Source: Phanerochaete sordida
Lineage: Eukaryota > Basidiomycota > Agaricomycetes > Polyporales > Phanerochaetaceae
NCBI GenBank assembly: GCA_019973155.2
Contig: BPQB01000001.1
Location: forward strand, 1,054,001 to 1,118,000
Direction of reading: 5' to 3'
DNA length: 64,000 nt
In this document: one piece after another, positions 9,394-20,423 of the stretch
Layout of the letters: each line of letters begins with the position of its first letter
How positions within the stretch are numbered: position 1 is the first letter of the stretch
Made by a program: the position numbers and the translations under genes
Notes under the pieces: generated by a model
Database searches by the model: none
Told to the model about the DNA's origin: nothing
Seen by the model: only the letters and a program-made list of their open reading frames with translations

Positions 9394-10836
9394 ATGTCCG
9401 TCAGAGTCAACTTGCGCAGGAGCTCTGGCGAGAGCGGCGCGATCATCATCGACGACCAGAGCGACCGCATCGGGTACCTCGGTGACTGGTCTGACCTGAC
9501 GAGCGGGAATAAGGCTATCAACAACGGGACGCTGAAAGAACTGGACGCGTCTGGTGGTGGATTTTTCTTCGAGTTCACAGGTGCGCTTTGCGCTTTGCGC
9601 TTTGCATGCGCCTACTCGTACGGGCCATGGCTGACTCTCGGCACAGGCAGCCAGGTCCAGGTCTACGGAGTCGTGCGACCTCTGGCAGCGCACAAAACTT
9701 ATGTCGCAACATCATCGACCTATTCCGTGGACGGCAACGAGCTGAACACGTTTACGTCGCCGAACTTGACGCAGGAAGCGGACGGCATCATGCTGTTCAA
9801 CTCTGGCTCCCTCCCGATCAACTCCCACCAGCTGACCGTGAGCGTCGACAGCGCGTCTGAGGACTACCCCTACCTCCTGGACTACATTGTCTTCATCCCT
9901 GCGCCTACGCTGAGTTCCAATGCGATATCCTTCACGGTCGGCTCGTCCTCCGCGTCTTCGTCATCTTCGTCGCTCGTCAACACCGCGCTGTCCTTCAGCG
10001 GTACATCCACGTCGTGCACGTCATTCGGATATGCAGGGCACACAGGCGCACCGCAGTACGACGTCGCTACATCGCATTCGAGCCATGTCGGTCCGATCGT
10101 TGGTGGCGTTATCGGCGGGGTTGCGCTCTTGGCCATATTGTTCGGCCTGCTATTCTGGTGCTTGAAGCGGAGAAAGGCTCAGTCGGAGGATGACAGCAGC
10201 AGCAGCATGATGGAAGGTACGCATTGCTCTTGATCCTCTCTCGAACGTCACGCTCAACCTCCAATGAAAGGGAAACCGACGCCTATGATCCCACCCGGTG
10301 GTGTTCCAGGGATAACACCGTACATGCTGCCCCGAGACTACAACGGCTCATCTGCGAACTTTGTCGCCGCAGAGCAGTCAGCCCCTCTGGCCCCGCGATC
10401 CGTCTTCGGCGGCGCAGAGGCATATCACGCGAACAGTGGCAAGGTGCGGTCGCCAGACGCGCTCAGTCCGTACTCGAACGCGACGTTCCACGGGGAAGGC
10501 AGCGGCAGCCGTCAGCCACTGTTGGCGGGGCCGAGCGGCGGCAGGGCGCCGAGCGAGGTGTCGTCAGGGAGCGGGTCGGGCGCCGTGTCCACGATTGCGT
10601 TTGCCCAGGACGAAGAGAGCGCACACGCGGGCAGCGCGTACGCGCCCGCCGCACAACGCGCGCGGTCACCGAAGACAGGTCACGCTTCCCACAGCGGACA
10701 ATTGCAGGCGCCTCGGCCGGTTACCACGGTGCACGCGGACTCTGGCCTGCGCTTCCCACGCGACGCGGATCCCGACGAGAGCTTCAGCCAGGCCACAACG
10801 CAGCCTCCAGCGTACACGCCGTTCAGCGAGAGCTAG
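9394..10836 (+). CDS. Single-pass membrane protein with extracellular domain and disordered tail
   Basis: Exons 9394-9580, 9647-10216 and 10271-10836 give 440 residues. The N-terminal domain (DDQSDRIGYLGDW, then GFFFEFTGSQVQVYGVV, ending LLDYIVFIPAP) resembles the carbohydrate-binding-like extracellular domain common in Agaricomycete membrane proteins. A Ser-rich stalk follows, then one helix (VGPIVGGVIGGVALLAILFGLLFWCL) and a stop-transfer KRRK. The cytoplasmic tail is long, Ser/Pro/Gly-rich and probably disordered. Both introns have clear GTGCGC/GTACGC donors. The visible start lacks a signal peptide, which the topology needs. A hydrophobic leader-like run begins at an ATG at 9299 in another frame, so the true 5' end may be missed or frameshifted. 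Function unknown. Confidence 0.7.
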
Positions 10837-11045
10837 GTGTCGCGCTAGACGAGCGCTGTGCTTACGACCTTTATGATCTGCTACGCGGGTTCTGCGACGA
10901 GACCTCTGTATGTTTATTTGGTTGGTGCTCCTGCGTTTTCTTGCGATGTAGCATATGGCGTCATATTATCAGTGGCAGTGGCATGCATTCTATCGTCCCG
11001 ACGTTTCGTCCCAGCAAGGCTCGATACGGCGGCGTCTGTCACGAT

Positions 11046-11128
11046 ACGCGTTACGAGTCACGCGTCACAAATGACCGACGCTCCCGATTTGGAAACAATA
11101 GTCTTGCGTACAGGGCGGGCGCACGCGT
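11046..11128. promoter_or_regulatory. Three ACGCGT (MCB-type) boxes upstream of an uncharacterised gene
   Basis: Perfect ACGCGT hexamers occur at 11046-11051, 11060-11065 and 11123-11128, all within 280 bp upstream of the ATG at 11323. At this base composition one such hexamer is expected about every 3 kb, so three in 83 bp is a cluster. Binding by an MBF-type factor is inferred. Confidence 0.45.
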
Positions 11129-11183
11129 CGGCGGCCATCGCCCCGACGTTTACCGCCAACGTTGTCAACTCGTGTCTTCTGCG

Positions 11184-11190
11184 TATATAA
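11184..11190 (+). promoter_or_regulatory. TATA box
   Basis: TATATAA at 11184-11190 is about 135 bp upstream of the start codon at 11323. A C-rich tract follows it (11205-11275), as is common around fungal transcription starts. Confidence 0.5.
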
Positions 11191-11322
11191 GACCGCGCCC
11201 CCGCCTGCGCATCGTCACATCCTTCTCCCACCTGCCCCCATCCCCCGTCCCCCGCCCCCGCCGCCCCCTCCCGAGCTAATCATCTTCGGGCGCGCCAAGC
11301 ATCACCAAAACGTTCACACGTC

Positions 11323-12597
11323 ATGAACGGCATAGTTGCAGAGGGTTTGAAGTGGGTCGGTGCCTCAGTGGCGGCCCTCACGAGCATCGCATTGTTCTCG
11401 ATGGCACCCCCAAACGACGACATGTACCCGACTGTGAGTGCAGCACCTTGTCGTAGTCGGGCCACATTCTCAAATGACAAACCACAGCCGTACGCCACCG
11501 ACCCAAACTTCCTTGAGCTGAGAGAGCCACGCGACCCCCGCCGACGGTGGCGAAAACGCGAGCCACGGGTCTGCTACGTGGAGAACGACGAGGAGCCCGA
11601 AGATTGGGCAGAGGAGCGCAGGAGCTTCAACGCGAACCAGCTGGCCAAGCACGGCCTAAAGGTGTGCGACTACGCGTTCGAGCGGAAGCTGCCCCCAGTG
11701 CCCAAGGCGCAGCTCAAGCGCAAAGAGAAACGCAAAAGCCCGCAGCCCCTCAAGCGTACGCGCGACGCTCTCGATTGGGACTCCCTCCCCATTGCGGGAC
11801 CCAGCAGCCAAGGCGCGTCCGCCACCGAGGAGTCGAGGGCGGCGAAACGGGCGCGGCTGGAGCGCAGGCCGACAGAGCCCATGCCAGCGAGCCAAGAGAT
11901 GCGACTGAGCCGCATATCAGGGTTTGGCAGCGGCCCAGCAGGTCCCTCCGGACAAAGGCAGGCCAAGCCTGCGCCACCGTCGACCATGCCCGCGCCACCG
12001 TCGAACGCGATCCCTACTCCCCCAATTACCCCTTCCCCCGCATCGTCGCGAGCCCGAGTCGCCTCATCATCGAAATCGCGGGTCGACACGCCCCTTTCGA
12101 CCCCACGCGCCACGCCGCGTGCGCTCCCACGAGAGCCTGCGGACGTTCCAATGGACGTGGACGAGCCCCCCGCGAGCCGCGCGCCGGCTTCTAGCTGGTC
12201 GCTCACGGACCTTCCCATCGACGACACGATGCTCGCGAGACATCTGCAAGGGAGCCTGTCTCAGTGTTCGAGCCTCACGTCGCTCGCGTCCCTGGCGCCC
12301 GGCCGCCGCTCGTCGCTCCGGGACATCTCGTCTGTGTACAATGTGTCGCCGCAGCCCGCAGCGTCCGCGCCCCCGCACGCGCCGCGCGGTCGCAGCTCCA
12401 AACCCAAATCCAAGTCCGGCACGCCCGCGAAGTCGGCCTCGTCGTCGTCTCGCGGCGCTTCGCCCACGGGACGGCAGGCAGGTGCGAGCGCCACGCGCAA
12501 GACGCGCAGTAGCGCAGCGAAGAAGGCCGCGGGCACGCCCAAGGACGCGCCCCGCCGCAGTCTACGCACGAAGCGCAAGCAGGCCGCACGCCTGTAG
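11323..12597 (+). CDS. Uncharacterised basic, largely disordered protein
   Basis: Exons 11323-11433 and 11488-12597 give 406 residues. The intron is 54 nt, so the frame also reads through it. The N-terminus has a moderately hydrophobic segment (GLKWVGASVAALTSIALF), which may be a membrane anchor. Next comes a conserved-looking block with many charged residues (PRRRWRKREPRVCYV, EEPEDWAEERRSFNA, YAFERKLPPVPKAQLKRK). The remainder is Ser/Pro/Ala/Arg-rich low complexity with KRKEKRK- and KRTR-like patches that could act as nuclear signals. I do not recognise the family. Upstream lie three ACGCGT boxes and a TATA box. The next gene is convergent. Confidence 0.65.
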   Translation: MNGIVAEGLKWVGASVAALTSIALFSMAPPNDDMYPTVSAAPCRSRATFSNDKPQPYATDPNFLELREPRDPRRRWRKREPRVCYVENDEEPEDWAEERRSFNANQLAKHGLKVCDYAFERKLPPVPKAQLKRKEKRKSPQPLKRTRDALDWDSLPIAGPSSQGASATEESRAAKRARLERRPTEPMPASQEMRLSRISGFGSGPAGPSGQRQAKPAPPSTMPAPPSNAIPTPPITPSPASSRARVASSSKSRVDTPLSTPRATPRALPREPADVPMDVDEPPASRAPASSWSLTDLPIDDTMLARHLQGSLSQCSSLTSLASLAPGRRSSLRDISSVYNVSPQPAASAPPHAPRGRSSKPKSKSGTPAKSASSSSRGASPTGRQAGASATRKTRSSAAKKAAGTPKDAPRRSLRTKRKQAARL

Positions 12598-13071
12598 CCC
12601 GCCACGACGTTCGCGCAACTACGAAATCACGCCAAGACGACCCAGACGACACAATATTATTCGCGTCGGGCACGAAAGGTGTATAATGGACCGTTGTACC
12701 TCCTCGTTTGTCACTTGTATCTTGTCTATCCGATCTCACCGATGTTTGTTCTACATGTATCCCGCTGTCCACTGTTGTTGTCCTTCTAGTCTGTATTTCT
12801 TCCCTCCCTGTCCTCAGTGTCCTCCAGCATCGCATCCTCAGGATCATACCCACCTCACTGCTATCGTCGCCTAATGTTGTACCGCGTTATTTCCTTCTCA
12901 CACAAAAGCTCCCTTGCCTCAGCAATCTATTTATTTGCGCACAGCGCTGTTCAATGGTCACATCCATCGTCTGCTGAAGAGCTTGCAGGCCAAAGGTGCT
13001 CGTGTGTTCATCGCCCTCTAGTGCTACAATCAAAACCATTAATCCGGGTGTATCTACGAGTATCCTGATAT
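12598..13071. other. Convergent 3' intergenic region
   Basis: About 470 bp between two convergent stop codons, T-rich, presumably two 3' UTRs with polyadenylation sites. No further gene is supported. Confidence 0.5.
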
Positions 13072-16000
13072 CTACAAGAAAGGTACGTTCTGCATCTCGC
13101 CAGCAGCAAGCAAGTCCTCATCGAACGCCTCCTCCGCGACTTCCTCCTCCTCGTTGCCGCCCTCGTACCCATAGTCGTCGTGCTCCTCCTCGTCCTCGTC
13201 CTCACCGAAGCGCTCCTCGTCGGAGCTCGACGAGCCGGGGAGCGAGCCCGGCATGCTCGAGACACTACGGCGGCGCTCACGCCGGCGCGGGTGCGCGCCC
13301 GTGCCCTGCTCGAGGTCGCCCTCGTCCTCGCTGTCCGAATCCATCTCCGTCGGCGTCAGCGTGCGCGGGCTCGCGAGCGCCGTGCCCGCGACGCGCAGGC
13401 CCGAGAGCGTGCTGCTCAGGCGCTCGAACGAGCTCATCTGGCGCAGGTGTGCGTCTCGGCGTGCGCCCGCGGGCTCCGGCGGCGGCGACGTGCTCGCGCG
13501 GCTCGTCATGCTCGTCGTGCGCGTCGTCAGGCTGAAGTGCCGCAGCCGCGCGAGCGTGCTCACGTTCGAAGTGTCGGAGCGCGCGCTCAGCGCGGGAGAC
13601 GGCGGTGCGAGGTCCGGTAGTGGGATGTCGGGGATGGGAGTCTTCCAGTAATTGAAGTCGGTGTACTCTGGAGCCCACTGACGGTTGATAGGAGGGAACA
13701 TTTGGTCGACCAGGTCTGTCATGTGGATGTATCTGTACGAGATTCGTGAGTGGTTCGAGTTTTAAGGGTGTCACACGACTTACGATGATTTGTACCCGGC
13801 CAGCTCGAGCAGCTCCATCTTCACCTCCCCCGACGAATCGATGGTGAATATCCTCGAACTCGGTACGTTGACACTCCGGTACGACAACGCGTCCGTGATC
13901 CTGTTTCCAAAGCCTGCATAGAAGGGGTTCTTCGAGAGCGGGCCGAACAGTCTCTGGATATCGCGCAGACACGCCATCTTGAACACTTCCGGCTTGCGCA
14001 TGATGACCTCACGATGCAATGAAGCCATGAGCCGGTCAGGGCTCATGATGACGGGACCTTCCGGCAGCTGGTAGTCGTTCTGCTTGATATTGCGAAGGTA
14101 GTCTCTTGTCGAGTCTGCCTGTCCGATCGCCCGCGAGGTGAGGTACATGATCTTGTACCCGTTCCGCGCAATGTCGGTATAAAGCTTCGCGACGCCAAGG
14201 TGCGTCCAGTCACGACCAATCATGGTGAAGACATGCCCCAGGGCATCCGACCTAGTCATCGCGGTTTAGCAGGCGGTGGAAGTATTTTGAGAGGGGACGT
14301 ACTTCGTGATTGTGCCATCGATGTCAGAAACGACAACGAAATCGGTATGGTCCCAGACAAATATTCGGGCCGTGCATGCTGCGACGCCAGTGGATGAGAG
14401 CGAGAAAGTGATCGAGTTAGCGCCGGGCTTCAAGTCGAGCGATTTCTGCATAGGCAGCGCATTCACGTGAGCGAGGGGATGGTACTAAGAAAATATAGAC
14501 CATACTAGCTGCTCGGACGTCAGACGCAGTGTCTTCGCAAAGCGTTTACGCGGTTGCTCGTCGTCCTGCGGCTTACCCAGCAACTCCTTGTCAGGCACGG
14601 GCTCCGGCGAAGCCACCAGCGTCGGGCTGACAGGTCGGGACGACGCCTGGGAGTCGCTCTGCAAGGTCTGCACCCTCTTCCTCTCCTATCATTTCCATGA
14701 GCAGAAATCCCTACACTCAGTCGTCAATACGTACCAGCTCCAGAGGCGCAGAGCTCCCTTGCCTGAGCTCCGGTCTTGGCAAGGCCGGCGGGGACGGCGC
14801 GGAGTCCACAGTGCGCCTGCTCCACCACCGTATCCAGGAGGAAGAGGACGGTTTGGGCGCGACGGGCTTGCCTTCGTCGCCCATGATGGGCCGCGTAAGA
14901 CTAGGTCGACTCGGTCGACTCTCGTCACCGGACAGCGCGCTTTCCTCGTCGGAGAAGGGCGCTGGGGAGACAGCCCTGGACGAGGCCTGCGGCGGGCCTT
15001 TCTCGAGCGCTGCACGACGCCATAACAGCAATGCGTCCATCAGCGGTGAGCTGTCCGCGCGGGTGATGTACCTGAGCGCATAGCCAGGCATAAGTAACGA
15101 GTAGATATGCGTCGAGAGAAGCCACATACTTGTCGTCCTCCAAGCACAACACCAAGTTATCCGATTTGACGATGTCGTCGTTCCGCAGGAAAGCCTCGAA
15201 GTCGATCTTGCCCTTCTCAAACAGCTGTGTGTCTTCGACCACATCCCTGCCGCCTAATGTGCCGCCATGGCCCCTACTCCGGGCGCGCGCTGCGTCCGGG
15301 ACCAAACTAAGCTGAAACTCGATGGAGCGGCCTTCAATAAAAACGCGGAACCGTGTCGGGTCCCTGCGGTCGACTGTGAGCACTCCGCCCGAGCCATACT
15401 CCGCATCCTGGCCCTCTGCGCAAGCCGTGATCAGTATCGTTCACCCAGCGGGAGGTGTGGCTAACTCAATCCTTACGTATGCCCTCGTCCTTCTCTGGTA
15501 TCTCTGGAAAGAACCCCTTACGCTTGCCTTTGAGGTCCTGTTCTGCGAACGCAGTCCACACAGGCGTCTTCTGCGGGAAGTTGCCCCACTCCCAGGAATA
15601 CTCGTCGACCAACGCGGGATCACGTTCGGGCAGCGTGAGCTTTAGCGCGTCCGACTCCGCTGTGGGCCGCTTGCCGCGTGCGCGTACGGACGTGCCGTAA
15701 CGCGAGGTGAGCGCAGGCATGCTGTGGTGCGGAGGTAGCTCATCATCTTCGATGTCGGGCGGAGGCTCAGAAGTTGCTCGAGGGAAGGGAATGCCTGCTG
15801 TGGGAGGCAGCTCGAGATCGGGGCTTGGTGAGCCTGAAACCGTTTCAGTATGAGTGCGGTGGAGTGGTCAAAGAACGTACGCGATGGCCCAGGCGTCAGG
15901 TCTCCTCGGCTACTCGCAGAGTCCACAGATGAACTGCGACGTCCACGGCTGGTGATAGTTCGGTCTGATTTCTCCTTGTTGTGCGACTTAGAAGAATGGT

Positions 16001-17039
16001 AGCCCTCCATATCGAACACCATGTCTGGGAAATTGTACACATGAGCTCAAGCTATCAATAGAGGCCCTGGCGGACTCACCATGGCCATATGCGACATCTG
16101 GAGCGGTCTCCTTCTCTGGAACCTCAGGCAGCACTTCGTCACCTTTCTCTCCGGGAAAGCCGTTGGACGGCGTAGATGCGGAGGAGTAGAGATTCTTCGC
16201 GGCCGCAAGGCTGTCCTTGACATAAGACCGCTTCTCGTGCTCAACCTCTTTGATGGCTTCCTTAACTTGGTGGTCTCCAAGCTTGTCTACCCCAGCTTCT
16301 CCGACTTCGCGTGCCATGCCGATCGCTGCCTTGCCTGCTGCTGCCGTACGCTCCAGGAGGCCAGGTTTAGACTGCTCAGCGACAGAGGCTTCTCCTGCTT
16401 GCTCCGCATTGGGCGGTGCTGTAGTGTGCGCTGCTGTGGGCTGCTGCTGTGGAGAGGTGTCTTTGGGCTCGTCACTGGCATTGAGGTCGAGGAAATCTGG
16501 TTCCTGAGAGCCGTCTGGAATATCTTGATCTGTCGAAGTGACCTGCTCGCTATCCTCCTTCGCGCCGAAGCGTCCACCGCGTTGAATGGCTGCGTTCGTC
16601 TGGCCTGGCTTCGTTGCCTCGAGGATGGGACTCGTGGCGATGTTCTCTGGGATATCCTCGTCCGTCTCAAAGACAAAGAAGGCTTCGCCAGCATCACCAA
16701 TCTTCATCGAGAATGGTACTGGGTTGCCGTTGACGTATACATTGACCTGGGGCAAATCAATGTGGAATTGTGGAACGAGCTCGCTGCATCGCGCACCTTC
16801 TTGTCTGCTGGCCTCAGCACCTGCCATTTGCCAAATCTGACATGGAACGGCGAGCATGCGAACTCTCTCTCGCCGTCTGGGGCGGGGACCTCTTCGCCGG
16901 GGTTTGCTGCGCTTGGGACGAGCTTGGGTCTTGATATTACAATGACGTCGATGGCGCCTGTGAGTGTGGAGGGGTTTATGTCCTTGTAGTACTGGTAGGG
17001 GGCACTGATGGCGTTGACAGCACCCCGGAGGTAGTTCAT
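13072..17039 (-). CDS. PAH1: Lipin / phosphatidate phosphatase (Pah1 type)
   Basis: Ten exons (16797-17039, 16080-16746, 15881-16024, 15477-15833, 15130-15415, 14735-15071, 14506-14667, 14303-14445, 13784-14251, 13072-13732) give 1155 residues. The N-LIP domain starts MNYLRGAVNAISAPYQYY and includes VNVYVNGNPVPFSMKIGDAGEAFFVF split by intron 1. The catalytic C-LIP/LNS2 domain has SDIDGTITKSDALGHV, with the HAD motif DIDGT at about 773-777, then the conserved YLTSRAIGQADSTRDYL and GFGNRITDALSYRSV. The C-terminus is very acidic (Glu/Asp runs), like the tail by which yeast Pah1 meets Nem1-Spo7. The enzyme is Mg-dependent and makes diacylglycerol from phosphatidate at the ER/nuclear membrane. The gene is divergent from the glycogen branching enzyme. 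Confidence 0.95.
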
Positions 17040-17671
17040 GAAGACGGGGAGGGCGACGAGGAGGGAGGACTCTGCGCGGTGGAGGTACCGCAGGCCAACC
17101 TCCCCCAATCGAGTGTCACACGGCGTCTCCTGCCATGTGAATGTCGTCCCACACCCGAGTTGGAAACCCTCGTCGTTCGCGCGACGTCCCCCGCAGCTCG
17201 AGCAATCAGAAGGCCTTCTCGCGCAGAGACCGCGCCGTTCGCTGCCGTGCGCGAGTTCACGAAAGATAGTGACGAAGATACGCCGCAGCCTCGGCGCAAT
17301 CGCACAGGCACGCCCAGTGGGGGCCCTTCAATGATCACATGACCGAAAGCGACTCTATGAAGGCTACGGCAGGCTCACTTGGCCAGGATGGGTTTCGTGA
17401 GCGTGCTGCTACTCTTTATACTTGACTCTGCGAAGCTATACTCGGCTCATCGTCGCCCTACTACGCTTGCCAGAGGCTGCAGACGGCTCTCGCTTTCGCG
17501 GTCTAGAGCAAGCGCTTGCTACACACGTGGCGTTACGTCACGGACGCGTCGCTGCTCGCGTTGGGGGATTGACGCCAGTGGACGCCTGGATATAATCCAT
17601 GGACCTCTGACCGAAAATTCCTCTTGGAGCTCATCACCCCATCTTCTCGCCGTCCCTCTCAACGTCGAGCC
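17040..17671. promoter_or_regulatory. Divergent promoter region, lipin / branching enzyme
   Basis: A 632-bp spacer between divergent starts. It contains CACGTG (17524-17529), a CRE-like TTACGTCA (17533-17540), an ACGCGT (about 17544) and a TATAAT element at 17590-17595, about 80 bp before the branching-enzyme ATG. Roles are inferred from motif identity only. Confidence 0.35.
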
Positions 17672-20034
17672 ATGTCTACGCAGCCTATTACACGCCAGAC
17701 CGTCCTCGACGTCGACCCGTGGCTCGAGCACGAGACCGATGCCATCATCCACCGTCACAACCTCTTCAGGAAGTGGAAGGACACCATCGACCAGACCGAG
17801 GGTGGCTACGACGCTTTCACCAAGGGCTACGAAAAATTCGGCCTCAACGTCAAGCCTGACAACTCCGTCGTCTACCGCGAATGGGCACCCAACGCGGTCG
17901 AGGCCGTCTTCACCGGCGACTTCAGTACGTCCTGCGCTGTCCATCGCGCGAATCGATGCTCACCCACTGCCCAGACAAGTGGAATCGCATCTCGCACCCT
18001 ATGACCAAGAACGAATATGGTGTATGGGAGATCACTGTACCTCCCACACCTACGGGAGAATGCGCTATTCCGCACGATTCCAAGCTCAAGGTGCGACCCT
18101 CGAAAGTCACGGAACGGCAGATGCCTAAACCCAGGTGTAGATTTCGATGATCCTACCTTCCGGGGCGCGTATCGAGCGTATCCCCGCTTGGATTACGCGG
18201 GTCACCCAAGATTTGTCCGTGTCGCCCGTGTACGATGCGCGTTTCTGGAATCCACCTGCGTCCGAACGCTACCAGTTCAAGAACAAGGCCCCGCCCCAGC
18301 CTCGCAGTGCCCGCATATACGAGGCCCATGTCGGTATCTCGACCTCGGAGTACAGGGTTGGAACGTACAAGGAGTTCACTAGAGACACCCTTCCGCGTAT
18401 TCACGCCCTTGGGTACAACGTCATACAGCTCATGGCCATCATGGAACACGCGTACTACGCTTGTAAGTTGGCAGCTCCGCTAGTTGCTTATGCGACTAAC
18501 ACAATCCATAGCCTTCGGATACCAGGTGACCAGCTTCTTTGCCGCCAGCTCCCGCTATGGTACTCCGGAAGAGCTCAAGGAGCTCATTGACACCGCTCAC
18601 GGCATGGGCATCACTGTCCTCCTCGACATTGTGCACTCGCACGCGTGCAAGAACGTCTTGGACGGTATCAACCAGTTCGACGGCACAGACCACCAATATT
18701 TCCACGAGGGTGGCAAAGGTAGACACGAACTCTGGGACAGTCGCCTCTTCAACTATGGCCACCACGAGGTGCTTCGGTTCCTCATGAGCAACCTCCGCTT
18801 CTGGATGGAGGAATACCACTTCGACGGCTTCCGCTTCGACGGTGTCACCAGCATGATGTACGTTCACCACGGTATCGGCACAGGATTTTCTGGCGGATAT
18901 CACGAATATTTCGGAGACCAGGTGGATCTCGAAGCGGTCGTGTACCTCATGCTCGTGAGTTGCCCGGACCTTTGTCATGTGTGACGCAATGCTCACCACT
19001 CTCGCATTCAGGCAAACGACGCCATGCATACGCTCTTCCCTCAGTGCATCACCATCGCGGAGGATGTCTCCGGCATGCCCCTTCTCTGTATACCCGTGTC
19101 CAAGGGTGGTGTCGGCTTCGACTACCGCCTATCCATGGCCATCCCCGACATGTGGATCAAGCTTCTGAAGCACAAGAAGGACGATGAGTGGGATCTGGGC
19201 AACATCGTACACACTTTGACGAACAGGCGGCATGGAGAGAAGAGCATCGCCTACGCCGAGAGCCACGATCAAGCCTTGGTCGGCGACAAGACACTGGCGT
19301 TCTGGCTGATGGACAAGGAGATGTACACAAACATGTCCGACCTGACGGAGTATACGCCGATCATCGCCAGAGGTATCGCTTTGCACAAGATGATCAGGTT
19401 AGTTTCCTTGAAATTTACCACATATGTGAGACTCACGCGCTTTGCAGACTTCTCGTCCACTCTCTTGGAGGCGAGGGTTATCTCAACTTCGAGGGCAACG
19501 AGTTTGGCCACCCCGAGTGGCTCGACTTCCCGCGCGAGGGCAACGGCAACTCCTTCCACTACGCGCGACGCCAGTGGGGCGTCGTGGACGACCCCCTGCT
19601 CCGCTACAAGTACCTGAACGAGTTCGACAAGGCAATGAACCACCTCGAGGAGAAGTACGGCTGGCTTGCGGCGCCGCAGGCGTGGGTCTCGCTCAAGCAC
19701 GAGGGCGACAAAGTCATCGCGTTCGAGCGTGCGGGCCTCGTCTTCGTCTTCAACTTCCACCCGACGAACTCGTTCACGGACTACCGCATCGGCGTCGACG
19801 TCGCCGGCACGTACAGCATCGTGCTCACGAGCGACGAGAAGCGTTTCGGCGGCTTCGACAACGTCGACCTCTCCTCGAGGTTCGTCACGACGCCCGAGGA
19901 GTGGTGCCACAGGAAGAACTACATCCAGGTGGGTGTCTTGACCTCTCACTCGAGGATACGCGGGGATCGCTGATCAGTTTTCGCAGGTGTACATCCCGAG
20001 CCGCACTTGTATCGTCCTGGCTAAGGAAGCGTAG
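17672..20034 (+). CDS. GLC3: 1,4-alpha-glucan (glycogen) branching enzyme, GH13
   Basis: Seven exons (17672-17924, 17975-18090, 18141-18462, 18512-18954, 19012-19397, 19448-19928, 19987-20034) give 682 residues, normal for the eukaryotic enzyme. The N-terminal CBM48 region ([22 protein letters not shown]) leads into the GH13 barrel: [32 protein letters not shown] with the nucleophile Asp, [10 protein letters not shown] with the acid/base Glu, and [14 protein letters not shown]. The beta-sandwich end ([18 protein letters not shown]) closes with [15 protein letters not shown]. The enzyme cuts alpha-1,4 chains and re-attaches them as alpha-1,6 branches in cytosolic glycogen. In intron 2 a TAG-ending acceptor was chosen because it restores ISMILPSG. 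Confidence 0.95.
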
Positions 20035-20321
20035 GAGGTCCATTGCCTCGGTCGGAATTTGGATACTGTGTCGGAAAGGAGCGCACTAGACGGAAAGCTG
20101 TAAGGATAACAAATGTACTACTAGCATAGGCTTGGAACACCTTGGAGAGTAAATGCATGTCTTTCTGGAGCCCATGAACGTGTGACTCTGAGTCGGCTGG
20201 ACAGGAACTGGGAGCAGCTGGTGGATCGCGGCAGAGAGGGAGCACCAGCGGCACGTCATACCCATCAGAATGGCTATCATGGCTCGCCGTGTGCGCGAGG
20301 ATGATCATCTCACGCACTATG

Positions 20322-20328
20322 TATATAT
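20322..20328 (+). promoter_or_regulatory. TATA box
   Basis: TATATAT lies about 95 bp before the ATG at 20424, in an otherwise GC-rich 390-bp spacer that shows no other gene. Confidence 0.45.
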
Positions 20329-20423
20329 GCCGCCCCTCCACACACCCCTGCGACCATCGGCCGCAACCACGTCTCTGCTAGCAACACCCATGCCCCCTGC
20401 CTGAGCGCGCTGCCAAGCCAGAG

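Noticed and set aside
13277..13972. Minus-strand frame of 231 codons crossing lipin exons 9 and 10
   Set aside because: It overlaps the lipin coding exons in another frame and crosses an intron with clear splice sites; composition is Arg/His/Ala-rich.
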